Origin: Dipteronia dyeriana
Lineage: Eukaryota > Streptophyta > Magnoliopsida > Sapindales > Sapindaceae
Reading direction: 5' to 3'
Assembly: GCA_032871835.1 (NCBI GenBank)
Contig: CM065297.1
Span: 35,775,098 to 35,839,097 of the forward strand
Length of the DNA stretch: 64,000 bases
The position numbers and the translations under genes are program-made. Below the pieces are notes generated by a model. The model saw only the letters and a program-made list of their open reading frames with translations, made no database searches and had not been told where the DNA came from. This document shows, piece after piece, positions 21,919 to 34,323 of the stretch. Position 1 is the stretch's first letter. Each line of letters starts with the position of its first letter.

Positions 21919-23153
21919 CTAGTGTGTTTGTGGATGTGATAGACCTGGCGGTTGTGAAGGCTGGGCATGATTATTGTTCCTCCAACTAAAATTTGGGTGA
22001 TTTCTCCAACCAGGATTGTAGGTTTGTGAATATGGGTTGGAATTTAGCTTGTTGAAAGCGTGCAAAGCATTGACTTGTTCATGAAGGAAATCTTTTATGG
22101 CTGGTAAAGTTAGGCAACTAAGAGTGATATGATCATCAGAATCACATACATGGCATGCAATTTCTTGTACAGATTTTACATGTTCACTATTTTTAGTTTC
22201 TAAAGCTTCAACTTTCCTAGCAAGGGATGCGAATCTAGCTTGAAGGTCATGATCTTCCCTAAGATTGTAAATGCCTCCACTAGATGGAGATGGTTGTGGT
22301 TTGCTCATGGACTCATAGGAACCAATGGTGTCCCAATTTTGAGCACTTTCGACGATATGGTCAAGGTATTCAAGTGCTTCTTCAGAATTTTTGTCACTGA
22401 ACTCCCCATTACACATTAATTAAATGACTTGTCTACTTTGGGGTGTGAGTCCCTTATAGAAATGTGACACTATCCTCCATGTTTCAAGACCGTGATGTAG
22501 ACAGACATTTAACAACTCTTTGAACCTATCCCAACATTGGTAAAGTGTTTCCCCAGGTTTTTGGGCAAACGAAGTGATTTGCCTCTTAAGAGAGTTTGTT
22601 CTATGAGGTGGGAAAAATTTCTTTAAGAACTGTTGTTGCATATCATTCCAAGTTTGGATTGATCCTAACCTAAGGTTTTGTAACCAAGTTTTAGCTTTAT
22701 CTTTTAAGGAAAAAGGGAAAAACTTAAGCCTGATTATATCCATGCTAACATTTTGGTCAATGCAAGTGCTACAGACTTCCTCAAACTCCCTAAGATGTAA
22801 ATATGGGTTTTCAGATTCAAGACCGTAAAAATTGGGTAAAAGTTGAATGATTCCCGGTTTAAATTTAAAGTGTGTTGCATTTGGTGGGAAAGCTAGCATG
22901 AAGGTACTCCATTACATGTGAGGTTCATGTAGTCTCTAAGAGTTCTAGGTGGATTTGGGTTAATGTGTTGGTCATGGTCAACATAAGGCGGATGGTTGCT
23001 GTGTTGAGACACGTTGTCAAGGTTGTCTAAAAGGTTCTTGGCTTGGTTTCCTGCTGGATGTCTAAGTGGGTTTTCAGCCATGTTGTTAGTGAATATGGGT
23101 GATTGTGAACTCCTAATTAATCTACCACTAGAAGTTCGAGACCAACGTCTCAT
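21919..23153 (-). pseudogene. Element G: gag with zinc knuckle
   Basis: Three open blocks. 23153-22893: basic N-terminus, probable start 'MRRWSRTSSGR'; a frameshift follows. 22899-22420: retrotransposon gag core, 'LPNFYGLESENPYLHLREFE', 'RLKFFPFSLKDKAKTWL', 'FLKKFFPPHRTNSLKRQI' and 'ETLYQCWDRFKELL'. One stop (TAA) follows 'LTPQSRQVI'. 22416-21919: 'MCNGEFSDKNSEEALEYLD' and the zinc knuckle 'CHVCDSDDHITLSC' (CCHC), then an Asn/Pro-rich tail. This is the capsid/nucleocapsid precursor of an Athila-type element. Only one frameshift and one stop mark it as dead. Confidence 0.92.
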
Positions 23154-23607
23154 GTAAATTTAATGAGGGTTCATGGAGGTGAAATACACAAAAATAAAGA
23201 AAATAAAAGAAAAAGTGAAAAAAATAACAATATGCAAAATTCTAAGGTGTAAATGCAAATATGCATAAGTGTTGGGGCAAAAGTGCAAATAATTATAAAT
23301 ATAGGGACTAAAGTGAAAATATGATAATTACAGGGGCAGATATGCAAAATTAAAAAATAAAATGACCTATATGCAAATGCAAACTAGATCTAAGCTAAAA
23401 TGCAAATAAAAAGTTAGAGGACTAAAATGCAAAAATGTGATTAAAGATAACAAGTGTTTTTTAAAAAAAAAATGGATGAAGTTTATAATTGAGATGAGTG
23501 ATGCAAAATTAAATACAAAATAATAACAAAGAATATAGAAAAAAAAACAGGGAAACTAAAATAAAATTAAAAAGAAATTACTTTTACAAAGAAAAGTCGG
23601 ACTTACC
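23154..23607 (-). other. Element G: 5' leader
   Basis: Between primer site and gag. Purine-poor and A-rich on the plus strand, with the word 'atgcaaa' repeated about ten times from 23230 to 23430. No ORF. Such repeats are common in gag leaders of this group. Confidence 0.6.
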
Positions 23608-23625
23608 TCCCCGGCAGCGGCGCTA
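23608..23625 (-). other. Primer-binding site of element G (Asp-tRNA type)
   Basis: On the minus strand this reads tagcgccgctgccgggga. It differs by few bases from TGGCGCCGTTGCCGGGGA, the primer site usual in Athila and related Gypsy elements. It lies six bases inside the 5' LTR end. Confidence 0.9.
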
Positions 23626-23631
23626 AAAACT

Positions 23632-24845
23632 TGACACGTCCTAAAGAAGTGTTCATACTCCCAAGTATAAGAGTGCCATAGTAATAAATTAACCGGAAAG
23701 ACCGGATCGAATCATAGGGAGGTTGTTCATTTGTCCTTGTAGAATTAATTATCTAGATTAATTACTAAGCTTGTTATAAAACGAAAATCAATTAAAATTA
23801 ATACTGGGTCTAAGGGATCCACTGTGGGTAATTCTATTATGTTCCAATTATTAATATTTAGTCCAGATTAATGAGATGATACTCCACTCCACTGACCACT
23901 TTCTGATAGATGTGGGTAAAAGTACTCGCTGTGCTGGACAACATCTGTCTGTGTACAGTGAGTCAAAACTCCACAAAGATTAGAGGGGATAAACCACTCT
24001 CTGATAGATGGGGTAAAAGTAGTCATTGTGCTAGACAATATATGTCTGTCTACAGTGAGTCAAAAACTCCACAAATATCAGAGGGGAGAAAGCATAAAAA
24101 TAATAAAATTACCATTATTGGATCATATTTTCCATACCTCACGTTTTGCCTCAACTATATAAAATTATCCAGACACAATTTAACTAGAAAATAGCTATTT
24201 TATTTAAACTAAGAATTTAAGAACAAAAGAGAGAGAATTTTAAAAAACTAATATCATATTTGGATTCAGAATATGAAAATTAGGGGGGAGAGGCACCCTA
24301 TTTATACAAAATACGGATGAAAATTGACCAACAGATGAATTTAGAATGGAGCATCCAGATTCGCCACGTCATCAGTAAACAGTGACAGTGAACAGTAACG
24401 CATCCGTGAAGTGAATAGTGAACAGTACACACATCCGTGAAGTGAATAGTGAACAGTGCATCGACTTCTAGAATTTAATTCTCTGCAGCCGTGTGCATGG
24501 TGCACTCGCAGTTTGGGTCAATAGGAATGTGCCACGCCATCAGGAACAGTGAAAGTCAACTATGAAAAGTGAATAGTCAAAATTACAAAAATACCTTTCA
24601 TGGTCTTCATAAGGTTTTTGACGTTCTAAACTTGAAAACGATGTTTGTTTTTCCATCTGACTTATCTATGATTCTGAATTGATCGAATTACATCTGAAAT
24701 ATAAAGAAAAATACACCGATTACTACACAACACATTTATTTAAGCGAGCGAACGAAATTATGTCTAAATTTAGGAATTAATCATATTGAAAGTGTATAAT
24801 GATGATATTATCCCTTAGTAAACATACACTTTTCAGTGTTAATCA
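23632..24845 (-). repeat. 5' LTR of element G
   Basis: Plus-strand sequence tgacacgtcctaaag to gttaatca, aligned throughout with the LTR at 15688-17036. It has two 100-bp repeat units (23898-24092) instead of three, and the GTGAACA array at 24375-24460. It is followed by the TSD accac at 24846-24850. Confidence 0.9.
24298..24307 (-). promoter_or_regulatory. TATA box of the G 5' LTR
   Basis: Minus strand reads gtataaatag followed by a G/C-rich tract, a consensus plant TATA box in the right place (mid LTR) for the retroelement promoter. The 3' LTR copy has lost the consensus. Confidence 0.65.
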
Positions 24846-24850
24846 ACCAC

Positions 24851-26341
24851 GACAATCTAACATACCACAAAGAAGTGCCACCTTAGGGTCGGTCAAGTCT
24901 TTGCATGTTGGACCGAGACATTCTCAATCAAATGATATTCTAGAATAACTCTTATTCCATATCACTCAACCATCGTTCATTCAGTCAGGTTTTTAATTAA
25001 CAAACTTAATCAAAACCTTCATGAGTGTAACCTACCATTTCAGATCTCACGAGCTTAACTCGAGAATTGCCGCCTTAAGGTCGGTCAATCCTAAAATACC
25101 CTTAGAAATCCTATCCGTTAGGAAGTCAACCTTGGTATTGACCTTTGTGGAAACCCTCATTAGGGAGGACGACAACAAAGCCTCCACGAGGCCCCACTCG
25201 GATCTCACAGTGTTGAACTAATGATGGAGACCGTGGGATATATATGTCATATATCCCTCTCCCAGTCACTATTTTAAAATGAGTGTTTTCTGTTAACCGT
25301 TAATGCACTAAAACTCTACACGATTAAACGACTAACTTTAATCAAGTTATCTATCGCATTAACTAATTAGAACACAATTCTAATTAACTAATAAATTATT
25401 AATGATTTTTAACAATTAAAAATCTAATCTATTAGTGAATAATCTAAGCCTTTGTAAACTATTTACTAAGGTCGGATTATTATGTTAGTGTTTACCAAGT
25501 TTTAACTATTAAAATCCTAACACTTTATTCGGACCATTTATTATTAAGTTTTTTATCAAATTAATCCTAATAAATGACCCTATTAACCTAATTTATTAAA
25601 CGCTTTAATAACTAGATTAATATTAATGAGAATTACCAAGTTTTCTAACTATTAAAAAAACTAATCTCATTATTCATAGCCATTTATGTATATTGTCCAT
25701 TTTAATCACATTTAAAAAAATACATAAAAAATCATGCTATGATGCATGTATGACATATCAAATATATTTGTGTAGGCACATCCAATCTAAATGGCATACA
25801 TATGCATGACAATGTTTTTATCATCATATAACATAAAACATATATGAATTGACAGAGTATTGTGGATTATTTAGCTTAAAAAATTGGAATCTAAAATTAT
25901 AAAAAAACTTCCCAAGGCATTCCTCGGTCTTCTTGTAACTTTAGAAATCTTTCAGGCTCTCCAGGTCACTCTGATTCATCTCATGAATCCGAAACGGGAA
26001 ATCTGTACGGAACGCACTAGGCAAAACTTGCCAACGGAACCGTGCGTGAACAATACCGTGTGAACAGTACCCGTCGTGAACAGTACTGCCGTCGCGCGTG
26101 TTTCCAGTTCTTCATTTACAGGTTACAATTATACTTATTTACAATACAATAACAATAAAAATAAATTAAATAAAAATTATACAACCCATAAATGCTAAAT
26201 CCACAGTACCATAAAAAATTAAGATCAACCATGTTTAAATTAAAAAATTTAATTATAAACATTCATACAATCATAAAGATGGTGCCTGCACATTCATACA
26301 TACAGAAGCATCGAAAACAATTTCATGTTCCGAAAAATAAC
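24851..26341 (-). other. Copia element A: 5' leader
   Basis: Continues element A beyond the G insertion, from the TSD to A's primer site. No ORF of weight. A phrase ('accttagggtcggtcaa') occurs at about 24880 and again diverged at 25073, and there are several 'aactattaaaaacctaat'-like AT-rich repeats at 25400-25680. A long leader is usual for this Copia group. Confidence 0.6.
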
Positions 26342-26357
26342 CTGGCTCTGATACCAA
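26342..26357 (-). other. Primer-binding site of Copia element A (initiator Met tRNA)
   Basis: Minus strand reads ttggtatcagagccag, a perfect match to the plant iMet primer site, one base inside the LTR. It fixes the LTR at 26359 as the 5' LTR of a minus-strand Copia element. Confidence 0.92.
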
Positions 26358-26358
26358 T

Positions 26359-28444
26359 TGTTAGAACCCCGTTCACAGGTTACTAAGCGGAACTAGGTTT
26401 TAAAATTTTTATACAGATCATAATCTGTATCTGGGACCAATGAACTTGGGTTTGTAATTATTTTTCGAAACTAATACATACAATATGTAAACACAGGAAA
26501 TTGAAATCGATATAATCAAGAAGAAAATCTTACCAACGTTTGGAGGCTCATTCACTTTTCGATATGCTCTTGTCTAAACCAATCTTACCAACGTTTGGAA
26601 GCTCCTTCACTTTACGATGTGCTCATGTCTGAACCACTCGATCTTCCTCACTATCTCCCGGGACTGGTAAATACGTGTGGGCACATCACGGTCTCAGGAA
26701 CATGAATGGATGATATAGAGAGAATTGAAAAAACTCTTTCTTCTATGTGTTTCAAAAAAACACATAACATGAAACAAGATATATATAAATACATATCTAT
26801 AAAACATGAAACAAGAAACTCATTCTTATATATAATATACACATTCATTGCACACAAAACACCTTTTTTTTTTCTTGTTTCACGCACCAAGCCAAAAACC
26901 TTTTTTTTTTCTTTCACAAATCTATATATTTCATTGCATGCACTTCCGTTTATATATATATATACATTATGTGTGTATCAAGTATTTGCATCCTATGCAA
27001 ATTCTTCTTTTGACTAATGTTTCATGTGCGCACACCAATTTGCATCCAATGCTATCTCTTGTGTTATTAATTGATATATATCTTTTAATTATCCTTTTCA
27101 AATATATCTAATATATTAAAAGTGATATTGAGTATTTTAAATTTAAACTTAAATTCAAATACTTAGATAATTTATTTAGTAAAAATTAAATAATCCTATT
27201 ATTTTATCTTCACCTAAATTCATATATCAACTAACACCCTCCAATTAATAGTTAGTTAATAATTCATAATTATCAGTACAATTAAATAATCTAATTATTT
27301 AATTAATTTAACTATTAACATTCATTAATTAAATAATCTCATTATTCAATTAATTCCCGAATAAACACGTGTCACTTTCGTAACACAACTAATTGGACAA
27401 TCCAATTAGTTAACCATGACACTTGTTACCTAAATCGATCGATCTAGCAAGATAACCTAATGGACCTACAGTATTTTGAGCAACAATAATCCTCGGAATC
27501 ATTAATTAAAATCTTTAATTATTATTCCTTAATTATTAACTCCGGTGTTATTCCACTAAAAACCTGAAGCTGCACTCTCTCAATTGTAGATGCTTTTACA
27601 CAGACCGATACAACTCGCTGTCCATCGATATAGCTATTATATATGGTGTGATCCTCCACAATAGTTCATAATTAGAGCTGGGTCATAATGTCTGTTATAC
27701 CCCTTTAATTAAATATATCCTTTAAGTACCGTTGATTCTCTAATGGACAATAAATATTTTTTCCTCACAGAATTAGGAGAGCGCTCATATTGTCCAAGCC
27801 CCGAATCAACCCTTAAGGGAACTACCATCTACTTCTCACAAGAAGAAGTGGATTCCACTATTGTGTACAAACCTTCCCAGCCACAAGCCAAACCGAAATC
27901 CCAACATACGGAGTATATTGATAAGGAAATTCATCTGACCTCACCCATGGTATATCAAAGACCACGATTAAACCTGAACAAGTCGATAAGACACTCAGGA
28001 TTCAGATCACCCACATATAGCCATCATTAGTTGATATAAATAAATCTCATCGATAAACTGATCATGGTGAGAGATTCTTATAGATCACGGCCTAGTCCTG
28101 TATGATCACATCATACAAGGTGCCTCCATTCCCATATCTCATATGAGTGATTTAGGATAGAATCACTATACATTACGGAATGGACCACAACTATAGATTA
28201 ACCACAAATAAAGTACCTAGTTTTATTTGCTATCTATGGACTCTTTAGATTGCACATCTCTTACTGTATCCATCTGTATATGATACTCATATACACAGTT
28301 CGAGATTACATCCGACAATCTTGGTTGTTAAATATAAGCATAAGTTATAAAATAAACAACACAACAAGAATGAATTGAACATTTCTTTTTATTTATTTCA
28401 TAAATCCATTTACAAATTATATCTTTAGGGTATAAACCCCAACA
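26359..28444 (-). mobile_element. 5' LTR of Copia element A
   Basis: A 2086-bp TG...CA unit (plus strand tgttagaacccc to accccaaca). It is the same family as the solo LTR at 32267-34323, aligned over nearly its whole length. To the right it abuts the middle of Copia element B's integrase, showing that A inserted into B. A's 3' LTR should lie left of 12413 and is deleted. Polythymidine and TA runs lie at 26860-26970. Confidence 0.88.
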
Positions 28445-29450
28445 AAATCATGCGGTGTTTTAGGTACAGTCTTTGATGTAAATCGTTTAGAATGTACATA
28501 GTAGCTTGTAAACATATCCTTAAAAGGAATTAAGAAGCATTGAATAACTCAACATAGACCTAACCATGTCCAAAAGAGTTCTATTTCTCCTTTCTACCAC
28601 CTTATTTTGTTGAGGTGTAACTAGCCTAGAAAACTGAGAAATTATTCGATTATCAGTAAAACATTGCTGAAACTCACTAGATAGATATTCTCCACCACGA
28701 TTAGACCTCAAGATTTTTATGTGTTTCTCAAGTTGATTTTCTACTTCAGCTTTAAATGATTTGAACATGTTAAAAGCATCTGACTTATGTCTCTTGAGAT
28801 ACACCTAGCCAAATCTCGAGTAATTATCCATGAAAGTGATGAAGTACTCCTATCAACCTCTAGCTTGAATGCTCATAGGACCACATACATCAGTGTGTAT
28901 TGATCCTAAACATTCAGTGGCACTTGTGCCTTTGGTCGTGAACGACCTTTTGGTCATCTTACCTTCTAAACAGGACTCACAAGTTGGTAAATCATCAAAC
29001 TTTAAGTCACTTAGAGGTTCATCACTAACCAATCTTTTGATCCTATCAAGGTTAATATGACCTAGGCACAAATGCCATAGTTATGTTTCATATTTTAATA
29101 ATTTTACTCTTTTATGATTGGATTCCATTAATTTCGTATCTAACAATTGAGAGATGTTGTTATGCAAATAGAATAAATATTTTTCCAATGTACCTTTGTA
29201 AACAAATTTGTTATTCCTACTAACAATAAGACCTTCATTAAGAGTAATTGAATATCCAGATTTATTTAAATAAGAAACTTAAATTAAATTCCTCTTGAAT
29301 TGAGGTACACAATAAACATCAATTAGATCTAAATGTCTATAAGAATCTGAATTAATTCTAATATCTCCCACTGCACTGGTAGACACCAACGCTTCGTTGC
29401 CTAAACGCTAGTTGAATTCTTTCTTATTAAGCCTTTTCTTTTCCTTGAAC
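28445..29450 (-). pseudogene. Copia element B: pre-integrase and integrase fragment
   Basis: Read leftward: 29071-28853 'CLGHINLDRIKRLVSDEPLS', 'LPTCESCLEGKMTKRSF' (Cys pair of the pre-integrase zinc fold) and 'HTDVCGPMSIQARG' (first catalytic Asp). Then 28804-28520 'FKAEVENQLEKHIKILRSNR' (second Asp changed to Asn) and 'VTPQQNKVVERRNRTLLDMV' (Glu). The frame is cut at 28445 by the LTR of element A. Closely matches the integrase of element D (41050-42494), so B and D are one family. Reverse transcriptase, RNase H and the 3' LTR of B are gone. Confidence 0.87.
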
Positions 29451-30016
29451 CCCAGTAAGGAATATCAAACATGATTAGTGGATCCAGTGACTATGATCCA
29501 AGAATCTATAGAATCTACCAGATAACATGTTACAAGATAATTAATATTACCTTCTTTCTTCTTGTCCCGAGATAAACATGTTATCAAACAATGACAAACA
29601 TTGTAATATTTACGAAAAAGTAAATAGCCACAATTTTGGTCCGTCCAAAAAAAAACAAGTAAATTACATTTGTTTGAAATACAAAACCCTAATCCTAACT
29701 TGGTGAACAAGTCATCAAGCTACCATCGTCCAAAGGTCTCATGATTGAGCACTTGTGCACCCAAAGCCTTATGCGGCTATCTCAAGTTACTCCATTGCTA
29801 CTTTCTTTGCTTCAAATTATTCAAATCTTTGATTCTTCAAAACTTGAATATATTACAACAGGTGTTTTTTAATACAAAAATAAAATAAAATAAAAACTTA
29901 GATACTACCAGGAAGGAAATTATGACGATGATAGACCACCCTTCTTGTTACAATTCCTAAACAAAAATACATTGAAATTTTAGGACCAAAATTGAGCAAT
30001 AAAAAATCACATTATA

Positions 30017-30050
<34 letters not shown>

Positions 30051-30143
30051 GTATCCATACATTCCAATGTAAATATATGTGTGAATTCCTAGAGTGCCAT
30101 CTATGTCTAGAAACATGCATATTTTCAATAAAATAAATAGATT

Positions 30144-30180
<37 letters not shown>

Positions 30181-30200
30181 ATTAATAATGGGTACAACTA
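29451..30200 (-). other. Copia element B: shortened gag/leader
   Basis: Only about 1.1 kb separates the pre-integrase from the primer site, against some 2.3 kb in sister element D. The gag core seen in D is missing, so B carries an internal deletion. The right part (29880-30200) matches D's leader, including 'gaaattatg-cgatgatagac' and the (AT)n tracts. Confidence 0.65.
30014..30178. repeat. (AT)n microsatellites in the B leader
   Basis: Two AT runs (30014-30050 and 30145-30178) flank a short unique piece. The sister element D has an (AT)n run at the matching place (44661-44691), so the microsatellite was carried by the family. Confidence 0.85.
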
Positions 30201-30213
30201 GTCTCTGATACCA
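30201..30213 (-). other. Primer-binding site of Copia element B (initiator Met tRNA)
   Basis: Minus strand reads tggtatcagagac, a near match to the iMet primer site, two bases inside the LTR start at 30216. Confidence 0.85.
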
Positions 30214-30215
30214 AT

Positions 30216-31495
30216 TGTAGGAAAAACAAGCGAATGAAGGGGAAAATTTGATTGGTATATTTCAAAAAAATTCCTTTAAAAGAATGGACCATAACCCTTA
30301 AATAATTAACATATAAGAAAAGTATCATACCTTTTTCTCGTGAGGATTGAAATTGCACTGAATTGAATCAGCAAGATCTTTCAATCCAATCACGAACGTG
30401 AATCACCTATTAGTGTGGGCTCCTTTTTTTTGAATTGTAAACCTGAGGATGGTAAACAACAAAATCTTTTTCTTTTGTTAGTCACAATAATCCTCCTAGA
30501 GAAAACAAATAATGTTTGGTCACTTGTGAATTATCAATCTATTTGATTTAAACTCTTGTGAACCCGATTTGATGTTGTACACAAAACCTTTTGATTTAAA
30601 GGCTACTAGTGCACTATCGGAAGCAAAAACGCTCCTTTCTTTTCTATATGCTTGGCCGAATTCTGACACACCTATCTTTAGAGTTTGACTAATTTTTCTA
30701 TAAAAAGAACCAAATTTCTTATCTTAAAATTCTAAGGTTTGGCAGTATTCTCTCACAAGACTTTTACCTTGACCGAATTGTCTCTCCAAAAATACTAGCC
30801 TTGGCCGAATTCTTCATAGTGATATATATATAGGTGGCCAAATACTCTTACAGGGAGGATTTGTGTGTTGGCCAAGAAACCTCACCCAAAGAAGAATTCT
30901 TTTCCACACTAAGACTCCTATTCAAACACATTAGTGTATTTATCCATTAACTAATTATTGAATATAAATAACTCATTGATTGCTCAAATGATAACTCCTG
31001 TAACCATAAGTCCACCGTTTATCTCAGAATTGAGATAGACTCAACGATTGTCTTCAAGTGAAAACTTTTATCCATTGATGGTTTTGGATAAAGTATCTCA
31101 CTGTGATTCTATTCAATGCACCTAGTGCACTAGATTCTTTTGCCCAAAGACACCACGCTTTGATGATTTTAACTCATCATAACACATTTGAACTCACTCA
31201 AATGCTAGAAAAAATAGTCAACAACTTTAGCAAGATAAAGCTGCACAACCTTTACCTTAAGTTATGATTATTGTTTAAGACTAACTACAGAATTATGCCT
31301 AACTCATATATGTCCAGATGTACGAATAATTCTTCTTTTCTCATCATCTTTCGACCTAAAGATTATTTTCTTTTGACAATTATAATATTAAAACTATAAA
31401 TGCTATAAGAGTTGTTAGACTAGAAATCATTTTATTAATATGAAAAGATTGTCAAATACATTATTACACTCTTGTAATTAAGCATAATCCCAACA
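30216..31495 (-). mobile_element. 5' LTR of Copia element B, internally shortened
   Basis: Plus strand tgtaggaaaaac to aatcccaaca (TG...CA), 1280 bp. Both ends match the 2.0-2.4-kb LTRs of element D and solo LTR E ('caatccaatcacgaacgtga' near the left, 'gaaaagattgtcaaatacat' near the right), but about 0.9 kb of the middle is absent. To the right it abuts the LTR of element C, so B inserted into C. Confidence 0.85.
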
Positions 31496-32266
31496 ATGTT
31501 AGCAAGCAGTTGGGAAGAAAGGATAAAAAGGGTGAAGATTGAACAGAAACATGCCAAAATCAATGAATAAATGGCTTCAGTGAGCAGATGCATGCACGGG
31601 TCCTTACCCGTACATAACCAGTGTATAAAATGCGCAACTTAGCAAATCCAAGAAGCAGATCAGACACCAATAAGGTCAATGCATGGGTTTATACCCGCGC
31701 ACAACTCACTCATATGCTAGAAAAAGAGAAGAAAAGTTAAAGTATCAGGCACTGTGCGAGTCCTGACCCATGCATTTCGCGCGTCAGGACTGCCACATCA
31801 GCATTTTCAAACCTAATCTTGGAACTGTATAAATATATTCTTTTTTGAAAATGAAAGGAGATCTTCCAATCAACATTCTACCATTCCAAAATCACTCTCC
31901 TCTCCCATTCACATCTCTAACTAATAAATTGGATCTAGGAATCATTCCCCACCAAATCTGACTATCCTTCATCCTCATCTACTTAAGGACACTTGGAGAA
32001 TTGGAATCAAGCTTAAAGAAAGGAGGAATCTCTTCATGGGTTTTCTATATCTCTTTTCTCCCTGTTATTTCATTTTAATTGGCATGAGTAGCTAAACCCT
32101 TTTGTGGAAGTTGATGTAATAATTCATGTATTCTTAGTATTTGTATATTTAGTTTCATTCAATGATTTTTAAAGCAATTGGTTACCATTTGAATTAAGTT
32201 GAAATGCCATCTCTTGGTTCTTGTTGAGTGTCAATCTATTTTGATCTTTTAAATGGAATTTATATA
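31496..32266 (+). mobile_element. 5' LTR of element C, first remaining part
   Basis: Matches the 3' LTR of C from about 50388 on ('gggaagaaaggat', 'aatcaatgaataaa-ggcttcagtgag', 'ccacatca-cattttca'). The first ~105 bp of the LTR are missing, lost with the left side of element B. It continues after solo LTR H at 34324. Confidence 0.88.
31829..31836 (+). promoter_or_regulatory. TATA box of the C 5' LTR
   Basis: tataaata in the middle of the LTR, preceded by 'ggaactg'. The 3' LTR copy has 'tataatta' at the matching place. Fits a retroelement promoter. Confidence 0.55.
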
Positions 32267-34323
32267 TGTTGGAACCCTGTTCACCGGTCACGCAGTAGAA
32301 CTAGGTTTTCAAATTTTTATACAGATCATAATCTGTATCTGGGACCAGTGAACTTGGAATCGTAGTTATTTTTTGAAACTAATACATATAATATGTAAAC
32401 ACATGAAATTGAAATCAATATAATCAAAAGAATAAAATCTTACCAACGTTTGGAGGCTCATTCACTTTACGATATGCTCATGTCTGAACCAATCTTACTA
32501 ACGTTTAGAGGCTCCTTCACTTTACAATATGCTCCTGTCTAAAATACTCGATCTTCCTCGCTATCTCTTGGGACTGATAACTGTATGTGGGCACGTCATG
32601 GTCTAAGGATCTTGAATGGAGGATGTAGAGAGAATTGAAAAAACTCTTTCTTCTATGTGTTTCAAAAACACAAAAGCATGAAACAAGATTATATATATAT
32701 ATATATGTTTATTTTTCAAAAACTTTTTTTTGGCTTTTCTCTTCTTTTTCTTTATTTCTCACGCCCCCACACGTTGCTTGCCAATTTCAATTCATAAAGC
32801 AAAAGACATATCTGCTCCTTTTTTTTCTTTTGTTCATTAATATATATATACTGATATAAGGTAATTTTCATCGTATGCAACTTATTCTTTTGACTATTGT
32901 TTCGTGTACACACCAATTTGCATATAATGCAATCTATTGTGTTAGTAATTGATATATATCTTTTAATTATCCTTTTCAAATATATCTAATATATATTAAA
33001 AGTGATAATAAGTATCTTAAATTAAAATTTAAATTCAAATACTTAGATAAACGATATAGTAAAAATAAAATAAACCTATTATTTTATCTTCACCTAAATA
33101 CAAATATCAACTAGCACCCTTCAATTAAAAGTTAATTAATAATTCATAATTATCAATATAATTAAATAATATAATTATTTAATTAATTTAAATATTAACA
33201 TTCATTAATTAAATAATCTCATTATTCAATTAATTCCTGAATAAATATGTGTCACTTTCGTAACACAGTTAATTGGACAATCCAATTAATTAACCGTGAC
33301 CCATGTTACCTAAATCAATCGGGCTAGGAAGGGAACCTAATGAACCCACGGTATTTTGAGCTCCAATAATCATCGGAATCATTAATTAAACTCTTTAATT
33401 AATATTCATTGAATATTAACTCTGATGTTATTCCACTAAAAACCCGAAGCTACACTCTCTCAACTGTAGACGCTTTTACATAGACTGATACAACTCGTTG
33501 TCCATCGATATAGCTATTACATATGGTGTGATCCTCCACAATAGTTCATAATTAGAGCTAGGTCATAATGTCCGTTATACCCCTCTAATTACATATATCT
33601 TTTAAGTACCGTTGGTTCTCTAAGGACAATAAATCCTATTTCATCATAGATTTAGGAGAGCGCTCATATTGTCCAAGCCTCGAATCAATCCTTAAAGGAA
33701 CTACCATCTACTTCTCACAAGAAGGAGTGGATTCCACTATTGTGTACAAACCTTCCTAGCCATAAGCTAAACCGCAATCCCAACATATGAAGTATATTTG
33801 TCAGGAAATGCATCTGACCTCACCCATGGAATATCAAAGACCACGATTTAACCTGAAGGAGTTGATAAGACACTCAGTATTAAGATAACCCACATATAGC
33901 AATCATTAGTTGATATATATGAACCTTATTGGTAAACGGTTCCTAGTGAGAGATTCATTTAGATCATGGCCCAGTCCTATATGATCACATCATACAAGGT
34001 GCCTTCATTCCCATATCTCATATGAATGATTTAGGATAGAATCACTGTACATTACGGAATGGACCGCAACTATAGATTAACCACAAATAAAGTACCCAAC
34101 TTTATTTGCTATCTACGGACTCATTAGATTGCACTTCTCTTACTGTATCCATCTGTACATGACACTCTTGTACACAGTTCGAGATTACGTCCGGCAATCT
34201 TGAATGTTAAATATATGGACAAGTTGTAAAATAAACAACATAACAAGATTGAATTGAGATTTTCCTTTTATTTATTTCATAATTCAATTTACAAATTACA
34301 TCTTTTGGGCATAAGCTCTAACA
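32267..34323 (-). mobile_element. Solo LTR H (same family as element A)
   Basis: A 2057-bp unit from tgttggaaccct to agctctaaca, aligned with A's 5' LTR at 26359-28444. No primer site or PPT adjoins it and C's LTR continues on both sides, so it is a solo LTR. Its flanks are atata and acatc. The uninterrupted C LTR reads 'catatcc' here, so the target was probably atatc with one change in each copy. Confidence 0.85.

Larger units (their letters stand above)
15688..24845 (-). mobile_element. Athila-like Gypsy element G, complete ends, lacks RT and RNase H
   Basis: A 9158-bp minus-strand element with 3' LTR 15688-17036, PPT, interior, Asp-type primer site, 5' LTR 23632-24845 and perfect 5-bp TSD (accac). 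The interior encodes gag, protease and integrase and a small 3' ORF. The integrase domain follows the protease linker directly in frame, where reverse transcriptase and RNase H should lie, so about 1.5-2 kb of pol is missing. The LTRs are still readily alignable; the length difference (1349 against 1214 bp) comes mainly from one extra copy of an internal repeat. It would have needed RT from a related element to move. Confidence 0.9.

Noticed and set aside
26342..26357. tRNA gene at the primer sites (also 44817, 30201, 11853)
   Set aside because: Only the tRNA 3'-end complement is present; no cloverleaf or internal promoter boxes are adjacent.
26651..27111. ORFs rich in Phe, Ile and Tyr on both strands
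   Set aside because: Produced by poly-T and (TA)n tracts in the LTR of element A.
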